Shown: in pieces, positions 55,866-64,000 of the stretch
Numbering within the stretch: the first letter of the stretch is position 1
How the letters are laid out: each line of letters opens with the position of its first letter
Source: Streptomyces leeuwenhoekii
GTDB taxonomy: Bacteria; Actinomycetota; Actinomycetes; Streptomycetales; Streptomycetaceae
Reading direction: 5' to 3'
Length of the DNA: 64,000 nt
Assembly: GCF_001013905.1 (NCBI RefSeq)
Contig: NZ_LN831790.1
Location: 4,168,001-4,232,000 of the forward strand
The notes under the pieces: generated by a model
What the model saw: only the letters and a program-made list of their open reading frames with translations
Databases searched by the model: none
What the model was told of the DNA's origin: nothing
Position numbers and translations under genes: made by a program

Positions 55866-56398
55866 ATTGGGTGTGTCTTCCGGCTCCGTTCCTTTCGGCC
55901 CGGCGCCTTCCGACACCCAGAACATTAGCACGCCCGTGGAGGTGGATTCACATCCCCGCCCCCGGGCGCCCCTGGTCACCCCCGGGGCGCGCCCCGCACG
56001 CCGCGCCTCCGTCTCGACGGAGGTCCGTTCACGTATCAACCTCGTACCGGTCCCTCCCGTCTCCCCAGGAGCCGGGCGGGGTCCACAGCCGGGTGCGGGA
56101 CACTGGTCTGCGACCGCCTCTACGATCCTGGGCAGAAGTACGGACAGCACACTTCTCCACGCGTTCGAAGAGGAGCGCCGCAGGGAACGTCGTCAGGCGA
56201 CGGCAGGCATCGGCGGGAGTCGGTGGGCGTCGGCGGGAGCCGGCGGGCGTCGACACCGGTCGACCGGGCCGACAGGGGGAACCAGCCGATCGACCGGCGC
56301 GTGGATACGATCAGTAAGCAGTACCAAGTAGGCAGCACGCAGGTAAGCAGTACGCGGACAGGCAGAGCACAGGGCGGCAGCGGCGGAGGAGGTGCCCC
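55866..56398. other. 533-base region upstream of fhaA
   Basis: No gene. Just before fhaA are two copies of TAAGCAGTAC (about 56312 and 56343) and related GGCAG motifs, and a TACGAT possible -10 near 56305. The region likely holds the promoter of the fha-pst-rod-pbp-pkn operon. Confidence 0.5.
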
Positions 56399-57265
56399 AT
56401 GGGAGTCCTGAAGAAGTTCGAGCAGCGTCTCGAAGGTCTGGTCAACGGCACCTTCGCCAAGGTGTTCAAGTCCGAGGTGCAGCCCGTGGAGATCGCGGGA
56501 GCGCTCCAGCGGGAGTGCGACAACAACGCGACCATCTGGAACCGGGACCGCACGGTCGTCCCCAACGACTTCATCGTGGAGCTGAGCACGCCGGACTTCG
56601 AGCGGCTCAGCCCCTACTCCGGGCAGCTCGGCGACGAGCTGGCCGGCATGGTGCGCGACTACGCCAAGCAGCAGCGCTACACCTTCATGGGCCCCATCAA
56701 GGTCCACCTGGAGAAGGCCGACGACCTCGACACCGGCCTGTACCGCGTGCGCAGCCGTACGCTCGCCTCCTCCAGCAGCCAGCAGGACCCCGGAGCGCCC
56801 GCGGCCCCTCCGGCCGGGCGCCCCGGTGGCTACGGCTACCCGCCCGCCGCGCCCGCGCCGCCCGCCGGCGCCCCGCCCATGCCGTCCGCGCCGCCGCCCG
56901 GCGCCCCGGCGGGGCGGCCCGGCGGATACGGCTACCCACCGCCCGCGAGCGCCCCGCGGCCGCCGGCCGCCGCGGCCGGCGGGCGCACCCGCCACTGGAT
57001 CGAGATCAACGGCACCCGCCATCAGATCTCCCGCCCGACGATGGTGCTGGGCCGCAGCACCGACGCCGACGTGCGGATCGACGACCCCGGCGTGAGCCGC
57101 CGGCACTGCGAGATCCGGACCGGAACGCCCTCGACGATCCAGGATCTCGGATCCACCAACGGCATCGTGGTGGACGGGCAGCACACCACCCGCGCTACGC
57201 TCCGCGACGGCTCGCGGATCGTCGTGGGCAGCACCACCGTTATCTATAGGCAAGCCGAAGGGTGA
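56399..57265 (+). CDS. fhaA: FHA-domain protein FhaA (DUF3662 + FHA)
   Basis: 288 aa. N-terminal DUF3662 domain (MGVLKKFEQRLEGLVNG), a Gly/Tyr/Pro-rich linker with GGYGYPP repeats, and a C-terminal FHA domain (LGRSTDADVRID, SRRHCEI, STNGIVVDG) that binds phosphothreonine peptides. In mycobacteria it links PknB signalling to cell-wall assembly. ATG 56399 after GGAGGAGGTG. Confidence 0.92.
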   Translation: MGVLKKFEQRLEGLVNGTFAKVFKSEVQPVEIAGALQRECDNNATIWNRDRTVVPNDFIVELSTPDFERLSPYSGQLGDELAGMVRDYAKQQRYTFMGPIKVHLEKADDLDTGLYRVRSRTLASSSSQQDPGAPAAPPAGRPGGYGYPPAAPAPPAGAPPMPSAPPPGAPAGRPGGYGYPPPASAPRPPAAAAGGRTRHWIEINGTRHQISRPTMVLGRSTDADVRIDDPGVSRRHCEIRTGTPSTIQDLGSTNGIVVDGQHTTRATLRDGSRIVVGSTTVIYRQAEG

Positions 57266-57275
57266 TCCGGGGGCA

Positions 57276-57785
57276 ATGTCAGAGCTGACCCTCACGGTCA
57301 TGCGGCTGGGTTTTCTGGCCGTACTGTGGCTGTTCGTGATCGTGGCCGTGCAGGTCATCCGCAGCGATCTGTTCGGTACGCGCGTCACCCAGCGCGGGTC
57401 TCGACGGGACGCGGGCCGCGCGCAGCAGGCCGCGCGCCAGGCGCCGCCCCCGCAGCGCCAGCAGGCGAGCGGAGGCCGGGCGCGGCGCAACGCTCCCACC
57501 AAGCTGGTGGTGACCGAAGGCACACTCACGGGCACGACCGTCGCCCTGCAGGGGCAGACCATCACCCTGGGCCGGGCCCACGACTCGACGATCGTGCTGG
57601 ACGACGACTACGCCTCCAGCCGCCATGCCAGGATCTACCCGGACCGCGACGGCCAGTGGATCGTCGAGGACCTGGGCTCCACCAACGGCACCTATCTGGA
57701 CCGGACCCGGCTGACGACCCCCACGCCGATTCCGCTGGGCGCGCCGATCCGCATCGGCAAGACCGTCATCGAGCTGCGGAAGTAG
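57276..57785 (+). CDS. fhaB: FHA-domain membrane protein FhaB/FipA
   Basis: 169 aa. One N-terminal membrane helix (LAVLWLFVIVAVQVI), an Arg/Gln linker, then an FHA domain (LGRAHDSTIVLDDDYASSRH, STNGTYLD). Partner of PknB in division/wall signalling. Ten bases after fhaA. Confidence 0.92.
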   Translation: MSELTLTVMRLGFLAVLWLFVIVAVQVIRSDLFGTRVTQRGSRRDAGRAQQAARQAPPPQRQQASGGRARRNAPTKLVVTEGTLTGTTVALQGQTITLGRAHDSTIVLDDDYASSRHARIYPDRDGQWIVEDLGSTNGTYLDRTRLTTPTPIPLGAPIRIGKTVIELRK

Positions 57786-57925
57786 TGCTACGTCATGAAT
57801 GAGCGCGAGCGGAGCGAGCACGCAGCGGCGGTCCCCCGCGAGGATCCCGGCGCGCTCCCGACCGGAGGGTGGGCAGTGTGGCTCGACACGACCGGCTGCA
57901 TGCGGAGCCGACGGGCGAGGTGCGC

Positions 57926-59491
57926 ATGAGTCTGTCACTGCGCTTCGCCGCCGGATCCCACAGGGGCATGATCCGGGAGGGCAACGAGGACTCCGGGTAC
58001 GCCGGTCCGCGCCTGCTCGCCATCGCCGACGGCATGGGCGGCCAGGCGGCCGGCGAGGTCGCCTCCTCCGAGGTGATCTCCACCATCGTCCCCCTCGACG
58101 ACGACGTGCCCGGTTCCGACATCCTCACCTCCCTCGGCACGGCCGTCCAGCGGGCCAACGACCAGTTGCGGCAGATGGTGGAGGACGACCCCAGCCTGGA
58201 GGGCATGGGGACCACCCTGACCGCGCTGCTGTGGACCGGGCAGCGGCTCGGGCTCGTCCACGTCGGCGACTCGCGCGCGTACCTGCTGCGGGACGGCGTG
58301 CTGACGCAGATCACGCAGGACCACACCTGGGTGCAGCGCCTGGTCGACGAGGGGCGCATCACCGAGGAGGAGGCGAACACCCATCCGCAGCGGTCGCTGC
58401 TGATGCGGGCGCTGGGCAGCGGCGACCACGTCGAGCCCGACCTGTCGATCCGCGAGGTGCGCGCCGGTGACCGGTACCTGATCTGCTCCGACGGGCTGTC
58501 CGGTGTCGTATCCCACCAGACGCTGGAGGACACCCTCGCCAGCTACCAGGGCCCCCAGGAGACCGTGCAGGAGCTGATCCAGCTCGCGCTGCGCGGCGGC
58601 GGGCCCGACAACATCACCGTCATCGTCGCCGACGTCCTGGACCTGGACACCGGCGACACCCTCACCGGGCAGCTCTCCGACGCCCCGGTCGTGGTCGGTG
58701 CCGTGGCCGAGAACCAGCACCAGATCGGCGACAACGGCATCATGCAGACCCCGGCGGGCCGCGCCGCCGGCCTCGGCCGCCACGCGCGCGGGAAGGGCGG
58801 CGGGGGCGGCGAGTTCGGGCCGCCCGGCAGCGGTGACACGACGGGCTACATCCCGGCCGGGGACTTCGCCGACCACGGCGACGGCGACTTCACCAAGCCG
58901 CACAAGAACCGCAGGTGGCTCAAGAGCTCCTTCTACACCGTGCTGGCCCTCGCCGTGATCGGCGGCGGGCTGTACGGCGGCTGGCGCTGGACGCAGACCC
59001 AGTACTACGTCGGCGCCAAGGAAGGGCATGTCGCGCTGTACCGGGGGATCAGCCAGGACCTGGCCTGGGTGTCGCTGTCGAAGGTCGAGAAGGACCACCC
59101 CGAGATCGAACTCAAGTACCTGCCGCCCTACCAGCAGAAGCGGGTCAAGGCGACCATCGCCGAGGGCGGTCTGAAGAACGCCCAGGCGAAGATCGAAGAG
59201 CTGTCGGTACAGGCCTCCGCCTGCAGGAAGCAGGCCGAGCGGCGTGCCGCAGAGAGCGAGAGCAACGCGAAGACGGGCGAGGCCCGGGCCGGGGGCGCCA
59301 CGGGGGCCTCCCCCATCTCCTTCACCTCCAAGGCCACGCCGGCTCCGGACCCGACGGGTTCGCCGTCGGGTGCCGCGTCCGCCCCGTCGACGTCGTCCCC
59401 GTCTCCGTCCACGACCGCACCCACTCTCAGCCCCGGCCCCAGCCTCTCGGAGGAAGAGCAGAAGGTCGTCTCGCTGTGCGGTAAGCAGTAG
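57926..59491 (+). CDS. pstP: PP2C-type Ser/Thr phosphatase PstP
   Basis: 521 aa from ATG 57926. PPM/PP2C metal motifs GNEDSGYAGPRLLAIADGMGG, VHVGDSRAYLLRDG, SDGLSGVV, GGPDNITV. A single membrane helix (about residue 340) and a Ser/Thr/Pro-rich extracellular tail ending in LSEEEQKVVSLCGKQ. Dephosphorylates PknB and its substrates. GTG 57878 (MARHDRLHAEP) with GGAGGG is an upstream alternative. Confidence 0.92.
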   Translation: MSLSLRFAAGSHRGMIREGNEDSGYAGPRLLAIADGMGGQAAGEVASSEVISTIVPLDDDVPGSDILTSLGTAVQRANDQLRQMVEDDPSLEGMGTTLTALLWTGQRLGLVHVGDSRAYLLRDGVLTQITQDHTWVQRLVDEGRITEEEANTHPQRSLLMRALGSGDHVEPDLSIREVRAGDRYLICSDGLSGVVSHQTLEDTLASYQGPQETVQELIQLALRGGGPDNITVIVADVLDLDTGDTLTGQLSDAPVVVGAVAENQHQIGDNGIMQTPAGRAAGLGRHARGKGGGGGEFGPPGSGDTTGYIPAGDFADHGDGDFTKPHKNRRWLKSSFYTVLALAVIGGGLYGGWRWTQTQYYVGAKEGHVALYRGISQDLAWVSLSKVEKDHPEIELKYLPPYQQKRVKATIAEGGLKNAQAKIEELSVQASACRKQAERRAAESESNAKTGEARAGGATGASPISFTSKATPAPDPTGSPSGAASAPSTSSPSPSTTAPTLSPGPSLSEEEQKVVSLCGKQ

Positions 59492-59518
59492 GCAAGCCGT
59501 GAGAGGCCCTGTTACACG

Positions 59519-60964
59519 ATGAGCAGTACGAACACGCCGCACTCGCCGGCGCACCACACGTCCACGATCGGCGCGATCGGCGCACCCAGCCGCCGCAACA
59601 CCGAGCTCGCACTGCTGGTGTTCGCCGTCGTCATCCCGGTCTTCGCCTACGCCAACGTGGGCCTGGCCATCAACGACGAGGTGCCCGCGGGGCTGCTGAG
59701 CTACGGGCTCGGCCTCGGCCTGCTGGCCGGCGTCGGCCACCTGGTCGTACGGAAGTTCGCCCCATACGCGGACCCGCTGTTGCTGCCGCTGGCCACGCTG
59801 CTGAACGGGCTCGGGCTGGTCGCCATCTGGCGGCTGGACCAGTCCGAACTGCTGCAGTCGATCAAGCAGGCGGGAACCGCGGCACCCCGGCAGCTGCTGT
59901 ACACGGCGATGGGCATCGCGCTGTTCATCGCGGTGGTGATCTTCCTCAAGGACCACCGCGTCCTCCAGCGCTACACCTACATCTCCATGGTCGGCGCGCT
60001 CTTCCTGCTGCTGCTGCCGCTGGTCCCGGGCCTCGGCCAGAACATCTACGGCGCCAAGATCTGGATCTCCGTCGCGGGCTTCTCCATCCAGCCCGGTGAG
60101 TTCGCCAAGATCGTGCTGGCGGTGTTCTTCGCGGGCTACCTGATGGTCAAGCGGGACGCGCTGGCGCTGGCGAGCCGCCGCTTCATGGGGCTGTACCTGC
60201 CGCGCGGGCGCGACCTCGGCCCGATCCTCGTGGTCTGGGCGATCTCGATCCTGATCCTGGTCTTCGAGACCGACCTCGGTACCTCGCTGCTCTTCTTCGG
60301 CATGTTCGTGATCATGCTGTACGTCGCCACCGAGCGGACCAGCTGGATCGTCTTCGGTCTGCTGATGTCCGCCGCCGGCGCCGTCGGCGTGGCCAGCTTC
60401 GAGCCGCACATCCAGCAGCGCGTGGACGCCTGGCTCGACCCGATGCGCGAGTACACGCTCTCCCGCGCCAACCAGGTCGGCCACTCCGAGCAGGCCATGC
60501 AGGCGCTGTGGGCGTTCGGCTCCGGCGGCACCCTCGGCACCGGCTGGGGCCAGGGCCACTCCGACCTGATCCGGTTCGCCGCCAACTCCGACTTCATCCT
60601 CGCCACCTTCGGCGAGGAGCTGGGCCTGGCCGGCGTGATGGCACTGCTGCTGCTGTACGCGCTGATCGCTGAGCGCGGCGTGCGCACCGCCCTCGCCGCC
60701 CGCGACCCGTTCGGCAAGCTGCTCGCCATCGGTCTGTCCGGCGCCTTCGCCCTCCAGGTCTTCGTCGTCGCCGGCGGTGTGATGGGCCTCATCCCGCTGA
60801 CCGGTATGACGATGCCGTTCCTGGCGTACGGCGGTTCGTCCGTCATCGCCAACTGGGCCCTGATCGGCATCCTGCTGCGCATCAGCGACACCGCCCGCCG
60901 TCCGGCGCCCGCTCCCGCCGCCAACCCCGACGCCGAGATGACCCAGGTGGTCCGCCCGTCATGA
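59519..60964 (+). CDS. rodA: FtsW/RodA/SpoVE-family peptidoglycan glycosyltransferase
   Basis: 481 aa, about ten membrane helices, with the SEDS family block FETDLGTSLLFFG and FLAYGGSSVIANW. Polymerises lipid II together with the PBP encoded next, whose ATG overlaps this stop (ATGA). Confidence 0.92.
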   Translation: MSSTNTPHSPAHHTSTIGAIGAPSRRNTELALLVFAVVIPVFAYANVGLAINDEVPAGLLSYGLGLGLLAGVGHLVVRKFAPYADPLLLPLATLLNGLGLVAIWRLDQSELLQSIKQAGTAAPRQLLYTAMGIALFIAVVIFLKDHRVLQRYTYISMVGALFLLLLPLVPGLGQNIYGAKIWISVAGFSIQPGEFAKIVLAVFFAGYLMVKRDALALASRRFMGLYLPRGRDLGPILVVWAISILILVFETDLGTSLLFFGMFVIMLYVATERTSWIVFGLLMSAAGAVGVASFEPHIQQRVDAWLDPMREYTLSRANQVGHSEQAMQALWAFGSGGTLGTGWGQGHSDLIRFAANSDFILATFGEELGLAGVMALLLLYALIAERGVRTALAARDPFGKLLAIGLSGAFALQVFVVAGGVMGLIPLTGMTMPFLAYGGSSVIANWALIGILLRISDTARRPAPAPAANPDAEMTQVVRPS

Positions 60965-62433
60965 ACAAGCCCCTGCGCCGGATCGCGATCTTCTGCGGCC
61001 TGCTGATCCTCACGCTGCTCATCCGGGACAACTGGCTCCAGTACGTCAAGGCCGACGACCTGAAGAACGACGAGCACAACCGCCGCGTCGCCATCGCCCG
61101 GTACGCCAGCCCGCGCGGCGACATCATCGTCGACGGCAAGGCCATCACGGGGCACGCGACGACCGACGGCGACTTCAAGTACAAGCGCACCTACAAGGAC
61201 GGCGCGATGTGGGCGCCGGTGACCGGGTACGTCTCGCAGGTCTACGGCGCCACCCAGCTCGAGGCCATCGACGACGGCATCCTCACCGGCAACGACGACC
61301 GGCTCTTCTTCCGCAACACCCTCGACATGATCACGGGCAAGCAGAAGGAGGGCGGCAACGTCGTCACCACCCTCAACGCCGCCGCGCAGAAGGCCGCGTA
61401 CAACGGCCTGAAGGCGCAGGGCGGCAAGGGCGCCGTGGTCGCCCTGGAGCCGTCCACCGGCAAGATCCTGGCGCTGGCCTCCTTCCCGTCGTACGACCCG
61501 TCGACGATCGCCGGCGACGGCGCCTCGGACGGCGAGGCGTGGCAGAAGCTCCAGAAGAAGAACAACCCGGCCGACCCGATGCTGAACCGGGCGCTGCGCG
61601 AGGTCTACCCGCCCGGCTCCACCTTCAAGGTGGTCACCGCCGCGGCGGCCCTGGAGCACGGCAAGTACACGGACGCGGACGCCAAGACCGACACCCCGCT
61701 GCCGTGGATCATGCCGGGTACGACGACCCCGCTGAAGAACGAGGGCAACATCCCCTGCGAGGACGCCACCTTGCGGGTCGCCCTCCAGTACTCCTGCAAC
61801 ACCGTCTTCGGCAAGATCGGCGCCGACCTCGGCAACGAGAAGATGCTGGAGACGGCCAAGAAGTTCGGTTTCACGGAGGAGCAGTTCACGCCGGTGCGCT
61901 CCAGCGCCTCGGTCTTCTCCGACGACATGAACGACTCGCAGACCGCGCTGTCCTCCATCGGCCAGTTCAACACGGCGGCCACCCCGCTGCAGATGGCCAT
62001 GGTCGCCTCGGCCGTCGCCAACAACGGCACGCTGATGAAGCCGTACATGGTCGACGAGCTCCAGGCCCCGAACCTCGACACCATCGAGAAGACGGACCCC
62101 GAGGAGTACAGCAAGCCGCTGTCCGCGGAGAACGCGCAGATCCTCCAGTCGATGATGGAGACCGTCGTCAAGGACGGCACCGGCAAGAACGCGCAGATCC
62201 CCGGGGTCACCGTCGGCGGCAAGACCGGTACCGCCCAGCACGGCGTGGAGAACAGCGAGAACCCCTACGCCTGGTTCATCTCCTACGCCAAGCAGAGCGA
62301 CAACAGCTCCCCGGTCGCCGTGGCCGTGGTCGTCGAGGACGAGAACGCCAACCGTGACGACATCTCCGGCGGCGGCCTGGCGGCGCCCATCGCGAAGAGC
62401 GTGATGGAGGCCGTCATCAAGAGCAAGAAGTGA
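60961..62433 (+). CDS. pbpA: Class B penicillin-binding protein PbpA
   Basis: 490 aa transpeptidase. A membrane anchor at residues ~8-20 and the penicillin-binding motifs PPGSTFKVV (SxxK), YSCNTVFG (SxN) and GGKTGTAQ (KTG). Forms a pair with RodA. Confidence 0.93.
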   Translation: MNKPLRRIAIFCGLLILTLLIRDNWLQYVKADDLKNDEHNRRVAIARYASPRGDIIVDGKAITGHATTDGDFKYKRTYKDGAMWAPVTGYVSQVYGATQLEAIDDGILTGNDDRLFFRNTLDMITGKQKEGGNVVTTLNAAAQKAAYNGLKAQGGKGAVVALEPSTGKILALASFPSYDPSTIAGDGASDGEAWQKLQKKNNPADPMLNRALREVYPPGSTFKVVTAAAALEHGKYTDADAKTDTPLPWIMPGTTTPLKNEGNIPCEDATLRVALQYSCNTVFGKIGADLGNEKMLETAKKFGFTEEQFTPVRSSASVFSDDMNDSQTALSSIGQFNTAATPLQMAMVASAVANNGTLMKPYMVDELQAPNLDTIEKTDPEEYSKPLSAENAQILQSMMETVVKDGTGKNAQIPGVTVGGKTGTAQHGVENSENPYAWFISYAKQSDNSSPVAVAVVVEDENANRDDISGGGLAAPIAKSVMEAVIKSKK

Positions 62434-62682
62434 GGCCGCGGCAGCGGCCGGAGCACGGCGCGTGAGCGGAACACCCCGTACGTCCGGGCGGCGAGCGTCC
62501 GCACGTACGTGACTCCGCTCACGTCCGTGTCACATCGGTGCACGTTGCGATACCGGTCCTGTATCGGCTGACCGGCTTTGGCCAGGTCACACAAAGCGAG
62601 CCGGGTACGGTAGGCCCGGACGGCAGTCTGCGGCCGCACACGCGTGCCGGTCGGGACCGACGGAGAGGGCTGGTAGGTAACC

Positions 62683-64000
62683 ATGGAAGAGCCGCGTCGC
62701 CTCGGCGGCCGGTACGAGCTGGGCCAAGTGCTCGGCCGTGGTGGCATGGCGGAGGTCTACCTCGGACATGACACCCGCCTCGGCCGCACCGTGGCGGTGA
62801 AGACGCTGCGCGCGGACCTCGCGCGCGACCCCACCTTCCAGGCCCGGTTCCGCCGGGAGGCCCAGTCGGCCGCCTCGCTCAACCACCCCGCGATCGTGGC
62901 GGTCTACGACACGGGCGAGGACTACATCGACGGGGTCTCCATCCCCTACATCGTCATGGAGTACGTCGACGGCTCCACCCTGCGCGAACTGCTGCACAGC
63001 GGCCGCAAGCTGCTGCCGGAGCGCGCCATGGAGATGACCATCGGCATCCTCCAGGGCCTGGAGTACGCCCACCGCAACGGCATCGTCCACCGTGACATCA
63101 AGCCGGCCAACGTCATGCTGACGCGGGGCGGCCAGGTCAAGGTGATGGACTTCGGCATCGCCCGCGCCATGGGCGACGCCGGCATGACGATGACGCAGAC
63201 GGCGGCGGTCATCGGCACCGCCCAGTACCTCTCGCCGGAGCAGGCCAAGGGCGAGCAGGTCGACGCCCGCTCCGACCTGTACTCCACCGGCTGCCTGCTG
63301 TACGAGCTGCTGACGGTCCGTCCGCCCTTCGTCGGCGACTCCCCGGTCGCGGTGGCCTACCAGCACGTCCGGGAGGAGCCGCAGGCGCCGAGCGTCTTCG
63401 ACCACGAGATCACGCCCGAGATGGACGCGATCGTGCTGAAGGCGCTGGTCAAGGAGCCGGACTACCGCTATCAGTCGGCCGACGAGATGCGCGCCGACAT
63501 CGAGGCGTGCCTCGACGGGCAGCCGGTCGCCGCCACCGCGGCGATGGGTGCGGCGGGCTACGGCGGCTACTCCGACGACCACCAGACGACGGCCCTGCGC
63601 GCCGACGCCGGCGGGCACGGGGGCGCCACGACGGTGCTGCCGCCGATGAACCCGGACGACGGCGGCTACGGCTACGACGACCGCCCCGACCGGCGCCGGC
63701 AGAAGAAGTCGTCCACCTCCACCGTCCTGCTGGTCCTGGCGGGCATCCTCGTCCTGGTCGGCGCCATCCTGATCGGCAAGTACGCGGTCGGCAACGGCGG
63801 GGGCGGCGACGACCAGGTCGCGGTGCCCGACCTCGTCGGCCAGACGCAGGAGGCGGCCGGGGACCTGCTGACCAACGTCGACCTGAAGGTGGGGACGGTC
63901 ACGCGGGAGCCCTGCGAGGAGCAGCCCAAGGGCAAGGTCTGCGAGCAGGACCCGGCCCAGGGCCGCGAGGTCGACAAGCAGACCACGGTCAACCTGGTGG
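62683..64000 (+). CDS. pknB: Ser/Thr kinase PknB with PASTA repeats (3' end beyond window)
   Basis: Partial, 439 codons visible, no stop. Kinase domain with LGRGGMAEVYL, VAVKTLR, HRDIKPANVM and DFGIAR; a membrane helix near residue 355 (VLLVLAGILVLVGAILIG); then the first PASTA domain begins (VAVPDLVGQTQEAAGDLL). PASTA repeats sense muropeptides or lipid II. ATG 62683 after GGTAGG. Confidence 0.93.
   Translation, partial: MEEPRRLGGRYELGQVLGRGGMAEVYLGHDTRLGRTVAVKTLRADLARDPTFQARFRREAQSAASLNHPAIVAVYDTGEDYIDGVSIPYIVMEYVDGSTLRELLHSGRKLLPERAMEMTIGILQGLEYAHRNGIVHRDIKPANVMLTRGGQVKVMDFGIARAMGDAGMTMTQTAAVIGTAQYLSPEQAKGEQVDARSDLYSTGCLLYELLTVRPPFVGDSPVAVAYQHVREEPQAPSVFDHEITPEMDAIVLKALVKEPDYRYQSADEMRADIEACLDGQPVAATAAMGAAGYGGYSDDHQTTALRADAGGHGGATTVLPPMNPDDGGYGYDDRPDRRRQKKSSTSTVLLVLAGILVLVGAILIGKYAVGNGGGGDDQVAVPDLVGQTQEAAGDLLTNVDLKVGTVTREPCEEQPKGKVCEQDPAQGREVDKQTTVNLV

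Noticed and set aside
57935..60559. 874-aa reverse open frame
   Set aside because: Lies opposite pstP and rodA, which have complete motifs; no recognisable protein features.

Overview
This is high-GC actinobacterial chromosome, almost certainly Streptomyces. The support is pervasive G/C at third codon positions, GTG/TTG starts and 4-nt start/stop overlaps. It also carries two branched-chain keto-acid dehydrogenase (bkd) operons about 14 kb apart, a perfect parS centromere-like site, rare TTA codons, and the FhaA-FhaB-PstP-RodA-PbpA-PknB cell-wall/division cluster. From memory the gene order resembles the S. coelicolor SCO38xx core region near the origin; I could not run a comparison.

Layout. 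0.1-4.1 kb: a mycothiol-dependent isomerase-family gene, a GntR-MFS pair and a divergent D,D-carboxypeptidase. 4.2-8.9 kb: bkd operon 1 (E1-alpha, E1-beta, E2, reverse strand) and a divergent NarL-type response regulator. 9.0-17.8 kb: a flavin-split-barrel-like protein, a membrane Ser/Thr kinase, the proteasome activator Bpa, a repeat-rich surface protein, a quinone oxidoreductase, a DrrAB-type ABC exporter and a TrkA-N potassium channel. 17.8-20.4 kb: moeA and a mobA fusion (molybdenum cofactor), with parS lying across the moeA/channel gene overlap. 20.4-24.8 kb: bkd operon 2 and its divergent Lrp-type regulator. 24.9-35.7 kb: phenylacetate catabolism, namely a PaaR-like TetR, PaaH, PaaN and paaABCDE, interrupted by a TrmH-HTTM-DUF5819 operon. 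Three copies of a PaaR-type operator connect these genes, one of them in front of bkd operon 2. 35.7-39.8 kb: rhodanese, J-domain and DUF2252 proteins, and a Tat-exported intradiol dioxygenase with a carbohydrate-binding module.

39.97-54.2 kb is an accessory island that looks like the remains of a salicylate-primed thiazoline siderophore/antibiotic pathway (pyochelin, yersiniabactin, thiazostatin/watasemycin type). It holds a beheaded and tail-less cysteine-activating A-MT NRPS piece abutting a cobalamin-type radical SAM gene, a YbtP/YbtQ-like ABC pair, an aryl carrier protein plus the first ~40 residues of a cyclization domain abutting a salicyl-AMP ligase, two paralogous TetR regulators, a DHA2 efflux pump and a short flavin-dependent halogenase-like protein. 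Both NRPS pieces stop abruptly at out-of-frame junctions, as if two internal deletions (in vivo or during assembly) had collapsed the locus. Related TACGCGTA-type palindromes precede the ABC operon and the efflux pump, and TTA codons occur in one ABC gene and in the pump.

54.2-55.8 kb is a gene-poor scar with a frameshifted relic and a ~244-bp MITE-like element next to a tRNA-Leu(CAG) gene. 56.4-64.0 kb is the conserved FhaA/FhaB/PstP/RodA/PbpA/PknB operon; pknB runs off the end of the window.
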